Shown: positions 1 to 5,436 of the stretch, piece after piece
Layout: each line of letters begins with the position of its first letter
Position numbering within the stretch: the stretch's first letter is position 1
Source: an uncultured Clostridia bacterium
GTDB lineage: Bacteria; Bacillota; Clostridia; TANB77; CAG-508
NCBI GenBank assembly: GCA_948585895.1
Contig: CAPBNZ010000003.1
Span: 34,067-40,143 of the forward strand
Reading direction: 5' to 3'
Length of the DNA: 6,077 bases
Translations under genes and position numbers: made by a program
The notes under the pieces: generated by a model
Told to the model about the DNA's origin: nothing
Databases searched by the model: none
Seen by the model: only the letters and a program-made list of their open reading frames with translations

Positions 1-890
1 TAAAAGAACAATATGCCAATATAGTGTTAGTAGGAAATAGGGAAGAAATAGAGAAAAAAGCAGAAGAGAACCATTTCAATATTAAAGGTGCTAGAATTAT
101 TGACCCAAGTGTTTCTGAAAAGCAAGAAGAATATACTAATTTATTATATGAATTAAGAAAGCATAAAGGGATGACACTAGAAAAAGCAAGGGAATTCGTA
201 AAAGACCCTGTGTATTATGGAATGTTAATGGTAAAACAAGGAGAAGCAGATGGATTAGTTTCAGGAGCGGTGCATTCTACATCTGATACCTTAAGACCAG
301 CTTTGCAGATATTAAAAACAGCTCCTAATACTAAATTAGTTTCTGCTTTTTTTGTCATGGTAGTACCAAATTGTGAATATGGTGAAAACGGAACATTTAT
401 TTTTGCAGACAGTGGATTAAATGAGAATCCAGATGCAGAGAGCTTATCAGAAATTGCTTTATCCTCTAGCAAAAGTTTTAGACAATTAGTAGAAAAAGAA
501 CCTAAGGTTGCAATGCTTTCTTATTCAACTTATGGAAGTGCTAAATCTGAATTAACACAAAAAGTAATAGAAGCAACCAAATTAGTAAAAGAAAAAGACA
601 CAAATATGATAGTAGATGGTGAATTACAACTAGATGCTGCCATTGTACCAGAAGTAGCGAAATTTAAAGCACCAGGAAGTCCATTAAAAGGCGAAGCAAA
701 TGTATTAATATTTCCTAATTTAGATACAGGAAATATAGGTTATAAATTAGTTCAAAGACTGGCTAAGGCAGAAGCTTATGGACCACTTTGTCAAGGCATT
801 GCAAAACCAGTAAATGATTTGTCAAGAGGATGCAGCAGTAAAGATGTTGCAGGCGTAGTTGCAATTACAGCAGTGCAAGCTCAGAAATGA
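1..890 (+). CDS. pta: Phosphate acetyltransferase, 5'-truncated by the window edge
   Basis: Cytosolic enzyme that transfers the acetyl group of acetyl-CoA to phosphate, giving acetyl-phosphate for acetate kinase. The frame is open from position 3, and the residues before the GTG at 24 (EQYANIVLVGN) match the conserved early Pta region. The GTG is therefore internal and the true start lies upstream. About 295 residues are visible against a usual length near 330, so roughly 35 are missing. Recognisable PTA_PTB family blocks are GEADGLVSGAVHST and DTLRPALQ (about 240-305), FFVMVVPNCEYG (about 348-380), GELQLDAAIVP (about 618-650), GNIGYKLVQRLAKAEAYGP (about 730-783) and NDLSRGCSSKD (813-845). 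The last block contains the Ser (822-824), Arg (825-827) and Asp (843-845) that correspond to catalytic Ser309, Arg310 and Asp316 of the Methanosarcina thermophila enzyme. The TGA stop (888-890) lies inside the left arm of the repeat that follows. An acetate kinase gene begins 131 bases downstream, the classic pta-ackA order. Confidence 0.96.
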   Translation, partial: KEQYANIVLVGNREEIEKKAEENHFNIKGARIIDPSVSEKQEEYTNLLYELRKHKGMTLEKAREFVKDPVYYGMLMVKQGEADGLVSGAVHSTSDTLRPALQILKTAPNTKLVSAFFVMVVPNCEYGENGTFIFADSGLNENPDAESLSEIALSSSKSFRQLVEKEPKVAMLSYSTYGSAKSELTQKVIEATKLVKEKDTNMIVDGELQLDAAIVPEVAKFKAPGSPLKGEANVLIFPNLDTGNIGYKLVQRLAKAEAYGPLCQGIAKPVNDLSRGCSSKDVAGVVAITAVQAQK

Positions 891-1006
891 TTTTGGGGAC
901 GGAGGAAAAAATCATTTCTAAATCAAGAAAATAAAAGAATAAATTTATATTATAATTTTGGGGTAGAAAAAGGAAAAATGATTTTTTCCTCCGTCCCCAA
1001 AATCAT
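887..1006. repeat. REPIN-like element: two 31-bp perfect inverted arms, each a hairpin
   Basis: Positions 887-917 are the exact reverse complement of 976-1006, separated by a 58-base AT-rich spacer. Each arm is also a palindrome. In the left arm, 885-894 (AAATGATTTT) pairs with 908-917, leaving a 13-base loop GGGGACGGAGGAA (895-907). In the right arm, 978-985 pairs with 999-1006, leaving the exactly complementary loop TTCCTCCGTCCCC (986-998). The region can therefore fold as one long 31-bp hairpin or as two hairpins with complementary loops. Two palindromes in opposite orientation is the architecture of REP doublets (REPINs) mobilised by RAYT/TnpA-REP transposases. GGGGACGG-type cores recur, to my recollection, as dispersed repeats in clostridial genomes, but membership is inferred. 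The left arm contains the pta stop codon and the right arm ends two bases before the ackA Shine-Dalgarno. No transposase gene is present in the window. There is no T-run after the right arm, so it is not a standard intrinsic terminator, but it could attenuate or process a pta-ackA transcript. Confidence 0.85.
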
Positions 1007-1007
1007 G

Positions 1008-1014
1008 AAGGGAG
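1008..1014 (+). promoter_or_regulatory. Ribosome binding site of the first acetate kinase gene
   Basis: AAGGGAG lies seven bases before the ATG at 1022 and fixes that start. It begins two bases after the right arm of the inverted repeat, which carries CCTCC at 988-992. Folding of the repeat could therefore change access of ribosomes to this site; that effect is inference. Confidence 0.8.
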
Positions 1015-1021
1015 ACATCTT

Positions 1022-2212
1022 ATGAAAATTTTAGTTTTAAATTCAGGAAGTTCATCACTAAAGTACCAAGTAATTGATATGCAAACAGAAGAAATGTTAG
1101 CAAAAGGATATTTTGAGAGAATTGGGCAGCCAAATTCTTTTTTAACCCATAAAGTAAAGGGAGAACAGCACAAATTTGAGCATCCAGCTAAAAACCATGA
1201 GCAAGCCATTGCATTTGTTTTAAATCGATTAACAAATGAGCATTATGGGGTAATTGAAAGCTTAGATGAATTAGGTGGAATTGGACATAGAGTGGTACAT
1301 GGGGGAGAAAAATTTAGTGATGCTGTTATTATAACAAATGAAGTAGTAGAGGAAATTAAAAAATGTTCTGATTTAGCACCATTGCATAATCCTGCTTGTA
1401 TACTGGGAATAGAAGCTTGTAGAAAAATAGTGCCAAATATGAAAATGGTAGCTGTATTTGACACAGCATTTCATCAAACAATAGCAAAAGAAAAATATAT
1501 GTATCCTATTCCTTATAAGTATTACAAAAAATATGGGATAAGAAAATATGGATTTCATGGAACGTCTCATCAATATGTATCACATCGAGTGGCTGAAATT
1601 TTGGGAAGAAATATTAATGAATTAAAAATAGTAAATTGTCATTTAGGTCAAGGTTGTAGTGTGTGTGCTATTAAGGAAGGAAAATCAGTAGAAACTAGTA
1701 TGGGATTAACACCACTAGGAGGAATTCCAATGGGAACGAGAAGTGGAGATTTAGATCCATCGATTCTTACTTATTTGATGCAAAAAGAGAAACTATCAGC
1801 AGATGATATGAATTTTGTACTAAATAAGGAATCTGGTGTTTACGGAATTTCAGGTGTATCTGTAGATTTTAGAGACATTGAGACAGAAGCTTTATCAGGA
1901 GATCAGTATGCTAATTTAGCATTGGATGTATTTCATTATTTAACCGCATCGTATATAGCAAAATGTGCTGTTGCAATGGGTGGAATTGATGTTTTGACTT
2001 TTACAGCAGGAGTAGGAGAAAAAGGTCCTATTTCTAGAAAGGCTATTTGTGAACAATTAGAATTTTTAGGGGTTAACATAGACGAGGAGAAAAATAGAAT
2101 GAGGGGAGAAGAAGCAGAATTATCAACAGCAGACTCAAAAGTGAAAATCTATACAATTCCAACGAATGAGGAATTAATGATTGCAAGAGAAACATTAAAA
2201 TTAGTTAAATAA
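1022..2212 (+). CDS. ackA: Acetate kinase, first of two tandem copies
   Basis: Cytosolic kinase of the ASKHA (acetate/sugar kinase, Hsp70, actin) fold. It converts acetyl-phosphate and ADP to acetate and ATP in fermentation, and is reversible. At 396 residues it has the normal family length. Expected residues, by comparison with the M. thermophila enzyme and offset by one, are Asn7 in LNSGSSSLKYQ, Arg90 in GHRVVHGG, His122 in APLHNPA, Asp147 in VFDTAFH, His179 in YGFHGTSH, Arg240 in MGTRSGDLDP and Glu383 in PTNEEL. Two departures are visible. The nucleotide-binding loop HLGNG reads HLGQG, a change shared with the next gene. The FTAGxGEN loop reads FTAGVGEKG, with Lys334 where Asn is usual. 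The frame is intact and all core catalytic residues are kept, so the enzyme is probably active. It lies downstream of pta, across the inverted repeat, and 26 bases before a second acetate kinase gene. Propionate or butyrate kinase activity is possible, but the adjacent pta favours acetate. Confidence 0.95.
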   Translation: MKILVLNSGSSSLKYQVIDMQTEEMLAKGYFERIGQPNSFLTHKVKGEQHKFEHPAKNHEQAIAFVLNRLTNEHYGVIESLDELGGIGHRVVHGGEKFSDAVIITNEVVEEIKKCSDLAPLHNPACILGIEACRKIVPNMKMVAVFDTAFHQTIAKEKYMYPIPYKYYKKYGIRKYGFHGTSHQYVSHRVAEILGRNINELKIVNCHLGQGCSVCAIKEGKSVETSMGLTPLGGIPMGTRSGDLDPSILTYLMQKEKLSADDMNFVLNKESGVYGISGVSVDFRDIETEALSGDQYANLALDVFHYLTASYIAKCAVAMGGIDVLTFTAGVGEKGPISRKAICEQLEFLGVNIDEEKNRMRGEEAELSTADSKVKIYTIPTNEELMIARETLKLVK

Positions 2213-2238
2213 TCTAAGTAAAAGAAAGGAAAAGAAAA

Positions 2239-3435
2239 ATGAAAATATTAGTATTAAATTGTGGTAGTTCATCATTAAAATACCAATTGATTAATATGGA
2301 AACAGAGGAAGTATTAGCTTCTGGAAAATATGAAAGAATAGGAGAAGAAGAAGCTTTTATTACACATAAAGCAAAAGGTCAAAAGAAACAAATAGATAAT
2401 CCAGCATATAATCATACAGAGGCAATTGAATTTGCGTTAAAACAATTAACAAATCCAGAATATAAAGTAATTGATAGTCTAGATGAAATTAATGCTGTAG
2501 GACATCGTCTTGTTCATGGAGGAGAAAAAATTGCAGAATCTGTTAAAATTGATGATACTGTTATAGAGACTCTAAAACAATGCTCTGATTTAGCACCATT
2601 ACATAATCCAGCTTGTATATTGGGAATTGAAGCATGTAAAAATGTAATGCCAAATAAACCAATGGTAGGAGTGTTTGATACAGCATTCCATCAGTCTATT
2701 CCAAAACAAAGATATATTTATCCTATTCCTTATGAATATTATGAAAAGTATGGAATAAGAAAATATGGATTCCATGGAACTTCTCATATGTTTGTTTCAC
2801 AACGATTAGCAGAAATAGAAAGTAGACCAATGGAAGATATGAAAATAGTAACTTGCCATTTGGGTCAAGGATCTAGTATATGTGCAATTGATGGTGGAAA
2901 ATCAGTAGATACAAGTATGGGATTAACACCATTGGGAGGAATTCCTATGGTAACAAGAAGTGGAGATTTAGACCCATCTATCCTATTATATATAATGAAA
3001 AAAGAAGGATTATCTGCTGAAGAAATGGAAAATATTTTAAATAAACAAGCAGGAGTACAAGCGATTTCTGGATTAGTGCCAGATTTTAGAGAAATTGAAA
3101 TAGCGGCTAATAAAGGAGAAGAAAGAGCCATAATTGCCTTAGATAGTTTTAAATATGCGATAGCAAGTTATATTGCGAAATATGCTGTGGCTATGAATGG
3201 TATAGATTATATTGTATTTACAGGTGGAATTGGAGAAAATCAAATTAACATAAGAAAAGGAATTTGCGAGCAATTGAAATTTATGGGAGTAGAAATAGAT
3301 GAAGAAGCAAATGAGATAAGAAGTGAAGAAAAATTAGTTTCAAAACAAGAATCTAAAGTCAAAATATATGTTATTCCAACCAATGAGGAATTAATGATTG
3401 CAAAAGAAACACAAAGATTAGCAGGAATGGAGTAA
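2239..3435 (+). CDS. ackA: Acetate kinase, second tandem copy (diverged paralogue)
   Basis: A full-length (398 residues) acetate kinase family member. By eye it is about three-fifths identical to the preceding gene, with almost no length difference in the alignment, so it is a paralogue from an old tandem duplication. AAAGGA at 2225-2230 sits eight bases before the ATG. Catalytic landmarks are present: Asn7 in LNCGSSSLKYQ, Arg90 in GHRLVHGG, His122 in APLHNPA, the VFDTAFH Asp147, YGFHGTSH His179, Arg240 and PTNEEL near the C-terminus. Its FTGGIGEN loop (328-334) keeps the Asn that the first copy lost. However, the normally conserved Gly of MGTR, just before active-site Arg240, is Val238 (PMVTRSGDLDP). 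That residue lies next to the phosphate/nucleotide site, so altered kinetics, specificity or reduced activity are possible. Probably co-transcribed with the first copy (26-base gap, no hairpin between). It could serve another short-chain acyl-phosphate; the sequence alone does not decide. Confidence 0.93.
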   Translation: MKILVLNCGSSSLKYQLINMETEEVLASGKYERIGEEEAFITHKAKGQKKQIDNPAYNHTEAIEFALKQLTNPEYKVIDSLDEINAVGHRLVHGGEKIAESVKIDDTVIETLKQCSDLAPLHNPACILGIEACKNVMPNKPMVGVFDTAFHQSIPKQRYIYPIPYEYYEKYGIRKYGFHGTSHMFVSQRLAEIESRPMEDMKIVTCHLGQGSSICAIDGGKSVDTSMGLTPLGGIPMVTRSGDLDPSILLYIMKKEGLSAEEMENILNKQAGVQAISGLVPDFREIEIAANKGEERAIIALDSFKYAIASYIAKYAVAMNGIDYIVFTGGIGENQINIRKGICEQLKFMGVEIDEEANEIRSEEKLVSKQESKVKIYVIPTNEELMIAKETQRLAGME

Positions 3436-3470
3436 GTATGGCAATAACCTAGGAAAGGAAGAAATTTATT

Positions 3471-3620
3471 ATGTCATTTGATTTAGAGGAATTTAATTTT
3501 AAGGATGAAATTAGTTTTATGAGTTTAAATTATCAAATGGAAAATCAACAATTGAAGTCAAACACTTCTAGTCTTGGCTTTAATGAAGATGCGATTTATC
3601 ATTCTATAGAAAAGAAATAA
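3471..3620 (+). CDS. Hypothetical 49-residue acidic protein or leader peptide
   Basis: I do not recognise this protein. ATG at 3471 is preceded by AAAGGAAG (3454-3461) with a nine-base gap, a credible ribosome binding site, and the frame runs to TAA at 3618-3620. The 49 residues start MSFDLEEFNFKDEISF and end AIYHSIEKK. There are nine Asp/Glu against four Lys, no Cys, no signal peptide and no membrane segment. It begins 35 bases after the second acetate kinase gene and ends 52 bases before the probable start of the ABC exporter gene. In Bacillus subtilis the homologous exporter operon bmrBCD begins with a ~50-codon leader ORF (bmrB) whose translation controls the downstream transporter genes. 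The position here is analogous, but I cannot claim sequence homology. No clear attenuator hairpin with a T-run is visible after it. It may also be a small unrelated protein or a chance ORF in AT-rich DNA. Confidence 0.5.
   Translation: MSFDLEEFNFKDEISFMSLNYQMENQQLKSNTSSLGFNEDAIYHSIEKK
3574..3602 (+). promoter_or_regulatory. Possible sigma-A-type promoter for the ABC exporter genes
   Basis: TTGGCT (3574-3579, four of six to TTGACA) and TATCAT (3597-3602, five of six to TATAAT) are separated by exactly 17 bases. Transcription would begin near 3609 and give a leader of about 60 bases before the ATG at 3673. The site lies inside the 49-codon ORF. In AT-rich DNA such matches arise by chance, so this is a weak call. 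Confidence 0.25.
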
Positions 3621-3659
3621 TATAGAAAAGAAGAAAAATTTTTACCAGATAACAAACGA

Positions 3660-3666
3660 AAAGGTG
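3660..3666 (+). promoter_or_regulatory. Ribosome binding site that supports a start at 3673
   Basis: AAAGGTG lies six bases before the ATG at 3673. This site argues that translation of the exporter gene begins at 3673 and not at the in-frame ATG at 3711, even though the reading frame from 3673 closes after 22 codons. Confidence 0.55.
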
Positions 3667-3672
3667 TAATTT

Positions 3673-3741
3673 ATGAAAAAGGTTATAATAGATACATTAA
3701 AAGGGTACAAATGGAAAATAATGATAATGCGCTTATCTTAA
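3673..3741 (+). pseudogene. Out-of-frame 5' end of the ABC exporter gene
   Basis: ATG at 3673 opens a 22-codon frame ending in TAA at 3739-3741. Its first 19 residues, MKKVIIDTLKGYKWKIMIM, look like the basic, pre-membrane N-terminus usual in ABC exporter halves (MKK...LK.YKWKI...). The exporter ORF in the neighbouring frame begins abruptly at its first membrane helix. One additional base near 3715-3730 would join the two, for example ...KIMIM followed by ALILIVMNIY. The join gives about 582 residues, the normal length for a half-transporter, and a full-length first helix. So there is probably a one-base deletion or a sequencing/assembly error here. A programmed -1 shift is less likely, because I see no canonical slippery heptamer in this stretch. 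Confidence 0.6.
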
Positions 3742-5420
3742 TTGTGATGAATATCTATTTGTTAACATGTCCTGCTAAAATTATTGGGAACATTATCGAT
3801 GATTTATATAATATAGAAGTAAATAAGCAAGCTATTTTGAACAATACCTATTACCTGTTAGGAATAGGTGTTGTTTACTTACTTGTAAGACTTGGCTGGA
3901 AATATTATGAGACTTACATATCAAGAGGATTTGAAAAAGACATCAAAGCAAAATTATTTGAGAGATTTCTGAAATTAAAAGTAAAAGAGATACAAAACAT
4001 AAAAAATGGTGAGATTATGTCGTATTTTGTGAAAGATACAAATGAGATAAGAAGTGCTGTATATAGAATTTTGTCACATGGTTCAAGAACGATATGTATA
4101 TTCATCATAACAACTTTTCAGATGGCAAAAGGTGTTAATCCATATTTGACACTTGCCACACTATGTCCGATTATAATAGCTACATTTTTAGTGATAAAAA
4201 TAAAAAAATATGTGGAAATTAATTTTAAAAAAGCACAAGATAGATTTACTGAAATGTCAGAATATATACAAGAAAGTACTGATAGTATTCGAACCACAAA
4301 AGCATACTCTTGTGAAAAAAGTCAATTAAAAGAATTCATTTTGAAAAATAGGAAAGTAAGACAAAGTGACAATGTTGTTGATGTATTTTCTAATTTATTG
4401 ACAACTTGTGTTGATATTTGTTTTGGGCTTTGTTATGCTATCTCTTTTATTTATGGTTCTCATTTAGTCTTAGAGGGAATGATTACAGTAGGAGAATTGG
4501 TAGCTTTTAATAGTTATATTGCTTTATTTGTCAACCCAGTTAATTGGATGCCAACACTGATTTCAAGATTGAAAAGAGCACAAATATCGTATAAAAGATT
4601 AGATAAAGTATTTGAACTGGAAAGAGAAAAAATAACAGTGGAAGAAAGAGAAATTCAAGAAAAACTAGAAGGAAATATTGTAATCAAAAATTTGAGTTTT
4701 CATTATCCAGAAGTAATTGATAGGGTATTAGAAAATATCAATATAGAAATAAAAAAAGGAGAAACCATAGGAATTATAGGAACTATTGGAAGCGGAAAAA
4801 CGACCTTAATGAATTTAATGACAAAATTATATAGTGTACCAAAAGGAAAAATTAGTATTGATGGTAAAGATATTAATGAAATTGACACAGAAATATTAAG
4901 AGAAAATATTTGTTATATTACACAAGACAATTTTTTATTTTCTTCCACGTTAAAAGATAATATTAGTTTGTTTAAAGAGGATTATCAAGAAGAGGAAATA
5001 AAAGAAAGCACCAAAAAAGCCATTATTTATGATGAAATTAGTCAAATGCAAAAAGGAATTAAAACGACAATTGGAGAAAGAGGTGCTGATTTATCAGGAG
5101 GTCAAAAGCAAAGAGTTGTTATATCAAGGGCTTTTTTAAAAAATAGTAGCATTGTTATTTTTGATGATACTTTTTCAGCATTAGATAATCGAACTTCTCA
5201 AGCATTGTTAGAAAATATTAAAGAGTTAACAAAAGAAAAAACATGTATCATTATTTCTAATAAAATAGCAGATGTAAAACAAAGTGATAAAATTATTGTA
5301 TTAGATAGTGGTAGGATTGTAGAACAAGGAAATCATAAAGAATTAATAGAAAAAGAAGGCATCTATTATGATTTTTATTGTCAGCAAGCAACTAAATCAG
5401 AACCTAGTTTTTTAAGTTAA
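3711..5420 (+). CDS. ABC exporter half with a degenerate ATP site (BmrC/YheI-like)
   Basis: Inner-membrane half-transporter, fused membrane and ATPase domains, 569 residues from the ATG at 3711 (about 582 if the out-of-frame start at 3673 is joined). The membrane domain covers roughly residues 1-300, with helices near 7-22, 46-64, 124-141, 144-163, 228-247 and 258-276. The ATPase domain follows: A-loop Tyr332, Walker A GTIGSGKT (357-364), Q-loop Gln405, signature LSGGQ (461-465), Walker B ending D485, and D-loop SALD (489-492). The residue after Walker B, normally the catalytic Glu, is Asp486. The H-loop His is Asn517 (IIISNK). Both changes mark the non-catalytic site of heterodimeric exporters such as BmrC of BmrCD, TM287 and TAP1. 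The partner gene begins 16 bases downstream. The likely role is export of drugs, lipids or peptides; the substrate cannot be told from this sequence. The first helix is short and its lead-in MENNDNA is atypical, supporting the frameshift reading of the 5' end. Confidence 0.92.
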   Translation: MENNDNALILIVMNIYLLTCPAKIIGNIIDDLYNIEVNKQAILNNTYYLLGIGVVYLLVRLGWKYYETYISRGFEKDIKAKLFERFLKLKVKEIQNIKNGEIMSYFVKDTNEIRSAVYRILSHGSRTICIFIITTFQMAKGVNPYLTLATLCPIIIATFLVIKIKKYVEINFKKAQDRFTEMSEYIQESTDSIRTTKAYSCEKSQLKEFILKNRKVRQSDNVVDVFSNLLTTCVDICFGLCYAISFIYGSHLVLEGMITVGELVAFNSYIALFVNPVNWMPTLISRLKRAQISYKRLDKVFELEREKITVEEREIQEKLEGNIVIKNLSFHYPEVIDRVLENINIEIKKGETIGIIGTIGSGKTTLMNLMTKLYSVPKGKISIDGKDINEIDTEILRENICYITQDNFLFSSTLKDNISLFKEDYQEEEIKESTKKAIIYDEISQMQKGIKTTIGERGADLSGGQKQRVVISRAFLKNSSIVIFDDTFSALDNRTSQALLENIKELTKEKTCIIISNKIADVKQSDKIIVLDSGRIVEQGNHKELIEKEGIYYDFYCQQATKSEPSFLS

Positions 5421-5436
5421 TAGAGAGGGAAAACGA

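Noticed and set aside
24..26. GTG as the start of pta
   Set aside because: The frame is open upstream to the window edge and the preceding residues match the Pta family, so the GTG is an internal Val codon.
951..956. Perfect TATAAT as an ackA promoter
   Set aside because: No -35-like hexamer lies 16-18 bases upstream (the region is A-rich), and the spacer is so AT-rich that the match is expected by chance.
887..1010. Inverted repeat as a standard intrinsic terminator of pta
   Set aside because: The right arm is followed by ATCATGAAGG and not by a T-run, the loop is 58 bases, and each arm is palindromic. A repeat element fits better.
3550..3572. GAAGT/ACTTC hairpin in the small ORF as an attenuator
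   Set aside because: Only a five-base-pair stem with a five-base loop and no T-run follows it.
3634..3643. AAAAATTTTT palindrome after the small ORF as a terminator
   Set aside because: The stem has no G or C and no loop, so it would not form a stable RNA hairpin.
1003..4888. Minus-strand ORFs opposite pta, the kinases and the exporter
   Set aside because: They mirror conserved coding sequence, lack ribosome binding sites and resemble no family. They are shadows of the + strand genes.
3471..5420. Small ORF and ABC gene as one gene split by a single stop
   Set aside because: Both are in the same frame and no stop occurs between 3621 and 3711, but the intervening ~30 codons are Lys/Arg-rich with no family likeness, and the ATG at 3673 with its ribosome binding site lies in another frame. 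A same-frame open stretch of this size is easily chance.
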